Below are positions 1-8,016 of a stretch of DNA of 19,001 bases, piece by piece. The notes beneath the pieces were generated by a model, which did not search any database, was not told the origin of the DNA, and worked only from the letters and a program-made list of their open reading frames with translations. Position numbers and translations under genes: made by a program. Source of the stretch: an uncultured Lachnospiraceae bacterium. Lineage in GTDB: Bacteria; Bacillota; Clostridia; Lachnospirales; Lachnospiraceae. The DNA lies in assembly GCA_910588755.1 (NCBI GenBank), contig CAJUQZ010000084.1, positions 1 to 19,001 of the forward strand. Direction: 5' to 3'. Every line of letters starts with the position of its first letter. Position 1 is the first letter of the stretch.

Positions 1-60
1 GCAGACAAAAGAATCGCAATCACAGGATTCGCAGACAAAAGAATCGCAATCACAGAATTC
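1..60 (+). repeat. 30-bp tandem repeat inside the SGNH gene
   Basis: Two adjacent 30-bp units (1-30 and 31-60) differ at one base (26 versus 56, Asp to Asn). Each encodes QTKESQSQ(D/N)S in the frame of the downstream hydrolase. A third unit begins (QTS at 62-70) but diverges. The array touches the window edge and may have more copies upstream. Confidence 0.9.
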
Positions 61-847
61 GCAGACCTCCAAGGACGGTGTATCATCCGCCGAAAGTGTT
101 CTGACCGAGGAGGAACTCAAAGCTTATTATAGCGACGCTGTTTTTATCGGTGATTCCATCATGATCGGCTTTCGCAACTACAGCGCAAAGCAGGAAACAT
201 ACGTGCACGATATCCAGTTTCTGGCCGTGGGAAGTTACTCGGCATTCAACGCGATGAAGCCTGTCAGTGCGGACAATGTGCACCCTGTCTACAAGGGGAA
301 AAAATATCAGGTATGGGACGCGGTCCCGCTCATTGGCAGCAAGCGTGCCTTTATCCTTCTAGGCATGAATGACATCAGTATCCTCGGACTTGAGGGCGCA
401 CGCGATAAGTACAAGGAGCTAATTGACAAGATTTTAGAGACTTCCCCGGACATCGAGATCCATATCATCAGTGTAACTTACACACTCGCTGACCAGGGTA
501 TCGGCAAACTAAACAATGAAAATCTTGCCAAATACAACATTCTCTTACAGGAAATGGCAGAGGAAAACGACTGGGGATACATTGATCTGTGCACCCCCAT
601 ATCCGACGGGAAAGGAAATCTTGCAAAGGAGTATTGCAGTGATGGTTTTGTCCACCTCTCCCCATCCGCATATACCCTATGGGAATCGAAACTGACTGAC
701 TATGCAAATGAACAGGCTGCCCTAGAAGAAGAGGAGACGGAGGAGGAGACAGCGTCTAATCAGACCTCTCAAAAAGAAACGCAGTCCAGATATGAAACCA
801 TATTAGAAACCAATCCTTCACAACAGACAAAAGGGGGAGTACAATAA
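2..847 (+). CDS. SGNH/GDSL-type hydrolase or acyltransferase, 5' end outside window
   Basis: The frame is open from the left edge to a TAA at 845-847 (281 codons visible). The first ATG, at 161, cannot be the start: it lies after the block I motif FIGDS (about 143-157), whose Ser is the expected nucleophile. Block III (GMND, near 364-375) and block V (DGFVHLS, Asp and His of the triad) follow, so the whole SGNH fold is present. The fold is flanked by low-complexity Gln/Ser/Thr/Glu-rich segments: a 10-residue tandem repeat at the N side and an acidic, NQTSQ-rich C-terminal tail. Such tails suit an extracellular or wall-associated protein; the signal or anchor would lie upstream of the window. 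The stop overlaps the next ATG by one base (TAATG), so the two genes are translationally linked. The likely role is O-acyl transfer or removal on a surface glycan, inferred from the MBOAT and DHHW neighbours. The substrate is unknown. Confidence 0.85.
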   Translation, partial: QTKESQSQDSQTKESQSQNSQTSKDGVSSAESVLTEEELKAYYSDAVFIGDSIMIGFRNYSAKQETYVHDIQFLAVGSYSAFNAMKPVSADNVHPVYKGKKYQVWDAVPLIGSKRAFILLGMNDISILGLEGARDKYKELIDKILETSPDIEIHIISVTYTLADQGIGKLNNENLAKYNILLQEMAEENDWGYIDLCTPISDGKGNLAKEYCSDGFVHLSPSAYTLWESKLTDYANEQAALEEEETEEETASNQTSQKETQSRYETILETNPSQQTKGGVQ

Positions 848-1398
848 TGAACACGATGAAATTACCAAAAGCGATAGCCGTCCTTGCGGCTGCGGTGCTT
901 TTGTGCGCCGGCTGCTCTGACAAGGCTGTACCAACAGTAAATAGTACTGATTCGACCGCTGGGACTACTCAGGTCTCCGAGTCACAGAATACACCTGAAA
1001 ACAACACAGAAGCAAAATCAATCGAAGCGCTCTATCAGGAAATCCAGCAGACTGTATCCCTGCAGTCGCCCCAGTGCATGGACGACGACTTTATTGCCAA
1101 CTATTACGGTATTGATGCCGCGATGCTTGAGGAGCATGTCTTCTCCATGTCAGAGGACGCTGCGCAGGCGGAGACAATTGTCATCATGAAGGCAAAGGAC
1201 GCTGGCGATGTGACAACCCTAAAGGAATGCCTGCAGACAGTCGTTGACGAAAAGAAAAACGAGATGGAAAACTATATCCCTGAACAGTTTGCGATCGTGG
1301 AAAAGAGCAAGGTTCAGACGAAGGATAACTATGTATGGCTCGTGATTTCCGAGAATGCCGACGCTATCACGAACATCATCGAGGGCAGCTTGTTTTAG
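847..1398 (+). CDS. DUF4358 family lipoprotein
   Basis: 183 aa. The N-terminus is a lipoprotein signal: positively charged MNTMKLPK, a hydrophobic core to about residue 20, then CAGC with Cys23 as the probable lipidated residue (a Cys rather than Leu at -3). Residues about 25-55 form a Ser/Thr/Asn/Glu-rich linker. The remainder, with ETIVIMKAKD and the C-terminal NYVWLVISEN stretch, fits the DUF4358 family, small Clostridia lipoproteins of unknown biochemical function often found beside MBOAT/SGNH acylation genes. It overlaps the preceding stop by one base, has a GGGGGAG ribosome site at 834-840, and the MBOAT gene starts 12 bp downstream. An accessory role in the same surface-acylation complex is inferred from position only. 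Confidence 0.82.
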   Translation: MNTMKLPKAIAVLAAAVLLCAGCSDKAVPTVNSTDSTAGTTQVSESQNTPENNTEAKSIEALYQEIQQTVSLQSPQCMDDDFIANYYGIDAAMLEEHVFSMSEDAAQAETIVIMKAKDAGDVTTLKECLQTVVDEKKNEMENYIPEQFAIVEKSKVQTKDNYVWLVISENADAITNIIEGSLF

Positions 1399-1410
1399 AG
1401 GAGGATTGTC

Positions 1411-2856
1411 ATGGTCTTTAGCTGTATCCCGTTTCTGTTTTTTTTCCTGCCGCTGTGCCTGATTTTGTATTATGCAGTCCCATTTTCAATAAAAATCTTT
1501 TCGGGGAAAGAAATTTTGTTGAAAAATGGGATTTTGCTTGTCTTCAGTCTTATTTTTTACGCGTGGGGAGAACCGTTGTACATTTTTCTGATGCTTTTTT
1601 CGACTGTGCTTGACTACACAAATGGACGGCTGATGGAGCGCTTTGGCACGACTAGGGGCAAGAGGACTTTTTTCCTGTGCTGCAGCATCTGCATCAACCT
1701 GTCCATTCTTGCCTTTTTCAAGTACGCGGACTTTGCCGTCTCAACCATAAACGGTCTGCTTGGCACACAGCTTGCACAGCCTGGAATTCATCTTCCTGTC
1801 GGCATCAGCTTTTATACCTTCCAGACCATGAGTTATATCATCGACCTGTACCGCGGTGAGGTGAAGGCAGAACACAGCTACGCGGCATATCTCACCTATG
1901 TGTCCATGTTCCCGCAGCTGGTGGCTGGCCCCATCGTGCGCTTTGCGGATATTCAGGAACAGCTACATGACAGAAGGCTTACGTTTGAGGGATTTGAACA
2001 GGGACTGCTGCGCTTTATGATGGGCCTATTCAAGAAGGTGCTCATCGCCAACCAGGTCGGCGCCCTTTGGGAAGAAATCCGCATCCTAGGTGCTGCAAAC
2101 ACCAGTGTTGCCACGGCCTGGCTTGGCGCACTCTGCTTTACGTTACAGCTCTATTTTGATTTCAGCGCCTACAGCGATATGGCAATCGGCATGGGACATA
2201 TGCTCGGCTTTCATTATAATGAGAACTTTAACTATCCACTGACTGCTGTCTCTGTAACGGATTTCTGGCGGAGATGGCATATTTCACTGTCCACATGGTT
2301 TCGCGACTACGTATATATCCCGCTGGGCGGAAACAGAAAGGGTGTGCCCCGCCACCTGTTCAACATTGCCATCGTATGGTTCCTGACCGGAATGTGGCAT
2401 GGGGCATCGTGGAATTTTATCCTATGGGGTGTTTATTATGGAATCCTGCTCATGCTCGAAAAGTATGTGTGGGGAAAGCTGCTTGCCAGACTGCCAAAAG
2501 CACTACAGCACGCCTACGCGTTTCTGATTGTCGTGTTTGGGTTTGTCATCTTTGCAATCACGGACTTTGGGGAGCTTGGACGCTATATCGGCCTGCTCTT
2601 CTCCTTTGCCTCCAACCCGCTTGCTGACACCCGCCTACTTTGGTATCTTGGCAACTATGGCACCGTGCTTGTCACGGCCTGTGTCCTTGCATGCCCGATA
2701 TATCCGTGGCTGTGCCGTAGGGCAGCGACGTCTGGGCGGGGAAAGCGCTGTGTTTTGTCTGTCTGCACCGGAATCGGCGTGCTGCTGCTGTTTGTATTGT
2801 CTACAGCCTACATGGTGAGTGACACTTACAATCCGTTTTTGTATTTCCGGTTCTGA
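1411..2856 (+). CDS. MBOAT family membrane-bound O-acyltransferase (AlgI/DltB-like)
   Basis: 481 aa, polytopic, close to the usual length of bacterial MBOAT acyltransferases. Family signatures in order: FPQLVAGPIVRF near residue 170; YFDFSAYSDMAIG near 250; DFWRRWHISLSTWFRDYVYI with His290; and FLTGMWHGASW with His330. These are the two conserved histidines, the second being the catalytic one in DltB/AlgI proteins. Family knowledge: these proteins form a funnel through the membrane and pass an acyl group from a cytoplasmic donor to an extracytoplasmic SGNH-type partner. The ribosome site GAGGAGG at 1398-1404 overlaps the end of the lipoprotein gene, so the first three genes form a tight operon. 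There is no dltA/dltC nearby and no alginate or cellulose synthase genes, so D-alanylation of teichoic acid is less likely than O-acetylation of an unidentified glycan. Confidence 0.93.
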   Translation: MVFSCIPFLFFFLPLCLILYYAVPFSIKIFSGKEILLKNGILLVFSLIFYAWGEPLYIFLMLFSTVLDYTNGRLMERFGTTRGKRTFFLCCSICINLSILAFFKYADFAVSTINGLLGTQLAQPGIHLPVGISFYTFQTMSYIIDLYRGEVKAEHSYAAYLTYVSMFPQLVAGPIVRFADIQEQLHDRRLTFEGFEQGLLRFMMGLFKKVLIANQVGALWEEIRILGAANTSVATAWLGALCFTLQLYFDFSAYSDMAIGMGHMLGFHYNENFNYPLTAVSVTDFWRRWHISLSTWFRDYVYIPLGGNRKGVPRHLFNIAIVWFLTGMWHGASWNFILWGVYYGILLMLEKYVWGKLLARLPKALQHAYAFLIVVFGFVIFAITDFGELGRYIGLLFSFASNPLADTRLLWYLGNYGTVLVTACVLACPIYPWLCRRAATSGRGKRCVLSVCTGIGVLLLFVLSTAYMVSDTYNPFLYFRF

Positions 2857-2968
2857 TATTGTCTGTGGACTGTCAGAAACAGCATAGGCAGCTATCCCCC
2901 GACAGGAGCTTCTGATAAGCTGAAGCGTTTACTGTCTGTAGAAAGAAATCCGAAAAAGAGGAAAGCAT

Positions 2969-3502
2969 ATGTCAAAGAAACCAGATGATCTGCTGCAATT
3001 TGAAAATCAACTGATCAGGGAATGCAGGTTCTCCAAAGACCGCTTTCACAAGGTCAGAAATGACCAGTGGAAAGATGTATACCAGAAGATCTCGCAAAAG
3101 TACGCCGATAAGACCAGAACCTGGAAAAACGGCCTGCACTGGGCAAACACCGACGGCTACAGTCCTAAGAGCATGAAGGACTTTGTGGGCTGCTTTTCGG
3201 TTGAACATGCGACATGGTTTCATCTTCTGCCACAGATCATACCTGATGAACATATGGTTTATTTTCTGATCGATATAGGTGACCACAGCTGGCATCTAGG
3301 CGAAGCCTTCTGGATTTTTGAGAGCTGTATCCCAGAGCTTGTCGGGGCACTTGATTTATTGAACGACACAGCCTTTTTATCAAGAGGCTGGCCCGACTAT
3401 TACATTGTCTCTAAGAAATACCAATGGATCATCGGCTTTAACCACCATGATGTCGTCTCCTGTGTTGGCGAGAGACTTGATACGCAATGGCTGAAATGCT
3501 AG
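2969..3502 (+). CDS. Unrecognised 177-aa soluble protein
   Basis: I do not recognise this protein with confidence. It starts at ATG 2969 behind AAGAGGAAAG and has no signal peptide or membrane segment, unlike all its neighbours in the cluster. It is rich in Trp, His and Tyr, and its C-terminal half (GWPDYYIVSKKY, then WIIGFNHHDVV) resembles small bacterial proteins of the DUF6756 or immunity-protein type; that resemblance is from memory and weak. It is separated from the MBOAT gene by 112 bp and is followed 28 bp later by the DHHW gene, so it is probably co-transcribed. Being cytoplasmic, it could not act on the same side of the membrane as the acyl-transfer proteins. It may be an insertion into an otherwise standard cassette. 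Confidence 0.7.
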   Translation: MSKKPDDLLQFENQLIRECRFSKDRFHKVRNDQWKDVYQKISQKYADKTRTWKNGLHWANTDGYSPKSMKDFVGCFSVEHATWFHLLPQIIPDEHMVYFLIDIGDHSWHLGEAFWIFESCIPELVGALDLLNDTAFLSRGWPDYYIVSKKYQWIIGFNHHDVVSCVGERLDTQWLKC

Positions 3503-3530
3503 AATACACTGCTGAAAGGATCAAAAGAAA

Positions 3531-4832
3531 ATGATCACATTTACGAAAGTTAGAAGAACTGTTGTTTGTATACTTTGCATTGGTATACTTGCGATGTCAG
3601 GAAGCCTGCTCGTCAGTCCCAAAAAAGAATTTTCTGAAAATGAGAACAGATATCTCACAAAATTCCCGCCCTTCACTGTCAAGTCACTGCTTGACGGGGA
3701 GTATACGGACACATTAAGCGACTGGCTTGCTGACCACTTTCCGCAGAGGGATTTTTTTGTGGGATTAAAAAGCGGCGTGGAGATTGCATGCGGCAGAAAA
3801 GAGATCAACCACGTCTATGTGGCACAGGACGATTATCTCATTGAATCCTACACAATGCCGCAGAACACCGAGCGCGTAACGGACACCCTTGCCAGATTTT
3901 ATGACAAAATTGATACGGCAGGCATAGACGTTCGCCTAATGCTGGTGCCAACAGCAGTGACCATATACAACGACAAGCTTCCGGCATATTGCCCACAATC
4001 TGTCAGGACTACGATAACATCTAATCAGACAGCTTCGTCGTCAGACCAGATATTATCGCTGTCTAATCAGACAGCTTCGTCGTCAGACCAGACATTATCG
4101 CTGTCTAATCAGACAACTTCGTCGTCAGACCAGGCATCTGCGTTTAGCAACCAAACGGCCTCACTGCCAGACCAGCTAACGACTGCCGCCGCCATCTATG
4201 ACGCATCTGGTATCCCTGCGATCGACTGCGCGCAAAGGCTGATTGATGGCGCTTCTAAAGGGCAGCTGTACTATCGCACCGACCACCACTGGACGACCCT
4301 GGGCGCATATTACGGCTATCTCGCATACTGTGACGCCAGAAATATGACACCTGTGTCACTTGATTCTCTGACAGAGCAGACGGTTACAGAGGAATTTGCC
4401 GGCACTCTGTACTCAAAGGTGAATGATTACAGCCACCCGAAGGACGCGATTACGATATATACCAACCCCGCTGATGACCTGACTGTCACCTATGCGGATA
4501 CAGGCGAGGTGACCGACAGCCTGTACAACCTTGACTATGTAACAGAAAAAGACAAGTACTCTCTTTTTCTCAACAATATCCATCCACTGGTCGAAATCGA
4601 GAACCATGCTGCAGCCACGCAGAACGAGCTGCTGCTGATCAAGGACAGCTACGCCAACTCAATGGTGCCGTTTTTAGCACACCATTACAGAAAAATTTAC
4701 GTGCTTGACACCAGGTATTACAGGGACGGTCCGTCCGCCTTTCTGGCTGCGCACGAGAATATTACGGACGTACTGCTGCTATACAACATGAACACCCTTG
4801 ACAATGACACTGGCATTCGGGGAATCTATTAA
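3531..4832 (+). CDS. DHHW family protein (AlgJ/AlgX-like extracytoplasmic acyltransferase)
   Basis: 433 aa. A Lys/Arg-containing start followed by a single hydrophobic segment (about residues 9-28) gives a signal anchor, with the rest outside the cell. The SENENRYLTKFPPF segment (about 35-48) is typical of DHHW/AlgX-like proteins. The name-giving motif TDHHWT lies at 250-255, with Asp251 and His253 as the expected catalytic pair. KDSYANS supplies Ser373, matching the Asp-x-His...Ser order of AlgJ/AlgX. Between the N-terminal part and the catalytic motif, residues 164-219 are a Ser/Gln/Thr tandem repeat that looks like an inserted flexible loop. A ribosome site AAAGGA lies at 3515-3520. It probably completes acyl transfer from the MBOAT to a surface polymer. 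Confidence 0.88.
   Translation: MITFTKVRRTVVCILCIGILAMSGSLLVSPKKEFSENENRYLTKFPPFTVKSLLDGEYTDTLSDWLADHFPQRDFFVGLKSGVEIACGRKEINHVYVAQDDYLIESYTMPQNTERVTDTLARFYDKIDTAGIDVRLMLVPTAVTIYNDKLPAYCPQSVRTTITSNQTASSSDQILSLSNQTASSSDQTLSLSNQTTSSSDQASAFSNQTASLPDQLTTAAAIYDASGIPAIDCAQRLIDGASKGQLYYRTDHHWTTLGAYYGYLAYCDARNMTPVSLDSLTEQTVTEEFAGTLYSKVNDYSHPKDAITIYTNPADDLTVTYADTGEVTDSLYNLDYVTEKDKYSLFLNNIHPLVEIENHAAATQNELLLIKDSYANSMVPFLAHHYRKIYVLDTRYYRDGPSAFLAAHENITDVLLLYNMNTLDNDTGIRGIY
4020..4187 (+). repeat. 42-bp tandem repeat in the DHHW gene (14-residue SNQT repeat)
   Basis: Four in-frame 42-bp units begin at 4020, 4062, 4104 and 4146. Units 1-3 are nearly identical at DNA level and encode SNQTASSSDQILSL-like peptides; unit 4 is diverged (SNQTASLPDQLTTA). 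The steep drop in identity at unit 4 suggests recent expansion of the first three. The leading 11 bases (TCTAATCAGAC) also occur at 755-765 in the tail of the SGNH gene. Confidence 0.92.
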
Positions 4833-4870
4833 TCTGTATCAGTGGAACTGGAATTTTATGGAGGACTACT

Positions 4871-7279
4871 ATGAACGACAAAGTATTACGAATACTAGAA
4901 TATCATAAAATCATCAGCCTGCTTGCTGACAAGGCAAGCTCTGCTCCCGGAAAGGAATGCTGCCAGAAGCTGACGCCGATGACAGACATCAAAGAGATCG
5001 AGACTGCGCAGCAACAGACTGCCGACGCATTTACACGTCTGATAAAAGGTGGACGGATTCATTTTAACGGGAACAAGGATATCAGCTTCAGCGTCAAATC
5101 GCTGGAAATCGGAAGCGCCCTCTCCGCCGCCGAGCTGCTCAAAATATCAGCCTCCCTCGCCTGTGCCACAAGGGCAAAAGCGTTTGCGCGCTCCGAGCAC
5201 GATGAGGAAATCATTGACAGCTTACAGGAATATTTTGCAAACCTCGAACCGCTGACGCCACTTCAGAATGAGATTAACCGCTGCATTATCTCCGAGGAGG
5301 AGATCGCAGACGACGCAAGCCCCACTCTCAAACATATCCGGCGCAGCATAAATTTGACCAACGAAAAGATACACAACCAACTTACAAACATGGTAAATGG
5401 CAGCTACAGGACATATCTGCAAGACGCAGTGATCACTATGCGCAACAACCGCTACTGTATCCCCGTCAAGTCTGAGCACAAGGGCAATGTCCCCGGAATG
5501 GTTCACGACCAGTCCTCAACCGGCTCCACACTCTTTATCGAACCCGCTGTTGTCGTAGAGCTGAACAATCAGTTAAAAGAGCTTGCCTTGAAAGAAAAGG
5601 ATGAGATCGAACGCATTCTCGCAGAGCTTAGCGCCACAGCAGGAGAACACACGAGGGAGCTTGCAAACAATTTCCGCCTGCTGACAAAGCTTGATTTTAT
5701 CTTTGCAAGGGCCAGTCTTGCCATTGACATGAACGCGTCGCGCCCGATCTTCAACAAGGACCGTTATATCAATATCCGCAAAGGGCGCCACCCGCTGCTA
5801 GACAAAAAAAAGGTGGTTCCCATCGACATCAATCTTGGCAGGGATTTTGACTTGCTGGTTGTCACAGGTCCCAACACTGGCGGAAAAACTGTGTCCTTAA
5901 AGACCGTAGGACTATTTGTGCTGATGGGGCAATCCGGGCTTCACATACCTGCCCTCGACCGCTCCGAGCTTGGCATCTTCACGCAGGTGTATGCGGATAT
6001 CGGCGATGAACAGAGCATTGAGCAGAACCTATCCACGTTCTCTGCACACATGACAAACACAATCTCCATATTGAAAAATGCAGATGAAAATTCCCTCTGT
6101 ATTTTCGACGAGCTTGGCGCCGGAACCGATCCGACGGAGGGTGCAGCGCTTGCAATTGCAATCTTAAAGCACCTGCACGACAAGGGGATTCGCACAATGG
6201 CGACCACACACTACAGCGAGCTTAAAGTGTTTGCGCTCACAACTTCCTATGTGGAGAACGCCTGCTGCGAGTTCGACGTAGAGACGCTGCGCCCGACATA
6301 CCGCCTGCTTATTGGCATTCCCGGAAAAAGCAACGCCTTTGCCATCTCGTCCAAGCTTGGCCTGCCAGATGACATTATCGCCTCTGCCAGGGAACACATC
6401 AGCGAGGAGGACGAGAGCTTTGAGGACCTTCTAGCAGATCTCGAGACCAGCAGGCGCACAATTGAGAACGAGCGGGATGAGATCCAGCGCTACAAAGCCG
6501 AAATAGAGTCCTTAAAAAAGAAACTTGAACAGAAACAGGAGCGCCTTGACACACAAAAGGACAAGATTCTGCGCGAAGCCAACGAGGAGGCGCGCAAAAT
6601 CCTACAGGAGGCAAAGGATGTCGCCGACGAGACAATCCGGGATTTCCAGAAGGTGCGTGTCAGCAAGACCTCCATACAGGAACTGGAAAAAGCCCGCACC
6701 AAAGTGCGTGACAAGATTTCAGAGAAAAACGCAAAGCTCTCAATAACGCAGGATAAACCGACCCATAAAGTCTTAAAACCTACCCAGCTGAAGCTTGGAG
6801 ATATGGTAAAAGTCGTGTCAATGGGCTTAAAAGGTACTGTCTCCTCCAAGCCTGACGCAAAGGGCGACCTCTTTGTTCAGTGTGGCATAATCCGCTCCAA
6901 AGTCAATATCAGGGACCTTGTACTGATTAACGAAGATGTGCTGTCCGGCAACGCTGCCTACAAAAAAGGCTATGGCAGCACATCCACCCCCAAAAAGGGA
7001 TCTGGCGGCGGCTCTAGCCTGTCCAAAGCTGCCACCCTATCCACAGAGATCAACCTGCTTGGAAAGACCGTAGATGAGGCCCTTGCAGAGCTTGACAAAT
7101 ACCTCGATGACGCCTATCTGTCCCATGCGCCCAGCGTTCGCATCGTGCATGGCAAGGGGACAGGGGCCTTGCGGCAGGCCGTCCAGAAGCACCTGAAACG
7201 CGTCTCCTATGTGAAGTCCTTCCACCTTGGCGAGTACGGCGAGGGGGACGCAGGCGTAACAATCGCAGAATTTAAATAA
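4871..7279 (+). CDS. mutS2: Endonuclease MutS2 (MutS-like ATPase with Smr domain)
   Basis: 802 aa, normal length for MutS2. Start ATG 4871 follows GGAGGA at 4860-4865. The N-terminal core and clamp region is followed by the ABC-type ATPase: Walker A GPNTGGKT at 333-340, Walker B ending in Asp413-Glu414 (IFDELGAGTDP), and the switch His in TTHYSELK. A long charged coiled coil runs over about 505-620, then a KOW-like basic segment (LGDMVKVVSMGLKGTV), a Gly/Ser linker and a C-terminal Smr domain with HGKGTGALR at 760-768. Members act on recombination intermediates and, in Bacillus subtilis, on collided ribosomes. The Smr N-terminal motif reads INLLG at 727-731 instead of the common LDLRG. The gene is 38 bp after the DHHW gene and 35 bp before the response regulator with no terminator seen, so it may be read from the acylation operon. 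Confidence 0.96.
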   Translation: MNDKVLRILEYHKIISLLADKASSAPGKECCQKLTPMTDIKEIETAQQQTADAFTRLIKGGRIHFNGNKDISFSVKSLEIGSALSAAELLKISASLACATRAKAFARSEHDEEIIDSLQEYFANLEPLTPLQNEINRCIISEEEIADDASPTLKHIRRSINLTNEKIHNQLTNMVNGSYRTYLQDAVITMRNNRYCIPVKSEHKGNVPGMVHDQSSTGSTLFIEPAVVVELNNQLKELALKEKDEIERILAELSATAGEHTRELANNFRLLTKLDFIFARASLAIDMNASRPIFNKDRYINIRKGRHPLLDKKKVVPIDINLGRDFDLLVVTGPNTGGKTVSLKTVGLFVLMGQSGLHIPALDRSELGIFTQVYADIGDEQSIEQNLSTFSAHMTNTISILKNADENSLCIFDELGAGTDPTEGAALAIAILKHLHDKGIRTMATTHYSELKVFALTTSYVENACCEFDVETLRPTYRLLIGIPGKSNAFAISSKLGLPDDIIASAREHISEEDESFEDLLADLETSRRTIENERDEIQRYKAEIESLKKKLEQKQERLDTQKDKILREANEEARKILQEAKDVADETIRDFQKVRVSKTSIQELEKARTKVRDKISEKNAKLSITQDKPTHKVLKPTQLKLGDMVKVVSMGLKGTVSSKPDAKGDLFVQCGIIRSKVNIRDLVLINEDVLSGNAAYKKGYGSTSTPKKGSGGGSSLSKAATLSTEINLLGKTVDEALAELDKYLDDAYLSHAPSVRIVHGKGTGALRQAVQKHLKRVSYVKSFHLGEYGEGDAGVTIAEFK

Positions 7280-7314
7280 ATTGAATCATTATTCATTATA
7301 AAAGGAAGAAAATA

Positions 7315-8016
7315 ATGGCAAACAAACAGAAAATTCTAATCGTAGATGATGATGAAAACATTGCAGAGCTGATTTCCCTATACATGACCAAGGAATGCTT
7401 TGAGACAAAAATCGTGTATGACGGGGAATCCGCGCTACAGGAAATCAATAGCTTTTCCCCAAACCTGATTCTGCTTGACCTGATGCTCCCGGGTATCGAC
7501 GGCTACCAGGTATGTCGCGAGGTCCGCCAAAAATCACAGATTCCGATTATCATGCTCTCCGCAAAGGGTGAAGTGTTTGACAAGGTACTCGGGCTGGAGC
7601 TCGGCGCGGACGACTATCTAGAAAAACCCTTTGATACCAAAGAACTGGTGGCAAGGGCAAAAGCGGTACTGCGCAGATATAAGACAACTCCTCCTGCCGA
7701 ACCGGTTTCCGATGCCAAGCAGGTTTCCTATCCCGATCTCACGATCAACCTTACCAATTACTCTGTCATCTATCATGGCAAAACGGTGGACATGCCCCCA
7801 AAGGAGCTCGAACTTTTGTATTTCCTCGCTGCGTCCCCAAACCACGTATATACAAGGGACCAATTGCTCAACCAGATCTGGGGATATGATTACATCGGCG
7901 ACACGCGCACCGTTGACGTGCACATCAAACGCCTCCGCGAAAAGATCAAGGATCACGAATCGTGGCGCATCTCGACAATCTGGGGCGTCGGATACAAATT
8001 TGAAGTGAAAAATTAG
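7315..8016 (+). CDS. OmpR/PhoB-family response regulator
   Basis: 233 aa. The receiver domain (about 5-120) has the acidic pair Asp11/Asp12, the phospho-acceptor Asp55 in LILLDLMLPG, Ser82 and Lys104 in EKPF. All the activation residues are present. A linker of about 15 residues leads to a winged-helix DNA-binding domain (about 135-232) with the recognition segment TRTVDVHIKRLREKI and the terminal WGVGYKF wing. The ribosome site is AAAAGGAAG just upstream of ATG 7315. The sensor kinase follows, but after an unusually long, repetitive 203-bp spacer. The regulated genes cannot be told from the sequence. Confidence 0.95.
   Translation: MANKQKILIVDDDENIAELISLYMTKECFETKIVYDGESALQEINSFSPNLILLDLMLPGIDGYQVCREVRQKSQIPIIMLSAKGEVFDKVLGLELGADDYLEKPFDTKELVARAKAVLRRYKTTPPAEPVSDAKQVSYPDLTINLTNYSVIYHGKTVDMPPKELELLYFLAASPNHVYTRDQLLNQIWGYDYIGDTRTVDVHIKRLREKIKDHESWRISTIWGVGYKFEVKN

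Noticed and set aside
161..847. ATG at 161 as start of the SGNH protein
   Set aside because: The codon lies after the catalytic GDS motif and the frame is open to the window edge, so the real start is upstream.
1411..2856. DltB of a teichoic acid D-alanylation operon
   Set aside because: No dltA, dltC or dltD is adjacent, and the DHHW and DUF4358 neighbours point to a different acylation system.
2857..2968. Terminator between the MBOAT gene and the 177-aa gene
   Set aside because: Only short stems (CTGT/ACAG, GCTTC/GAAGC) are present and none is followed by a T-run.
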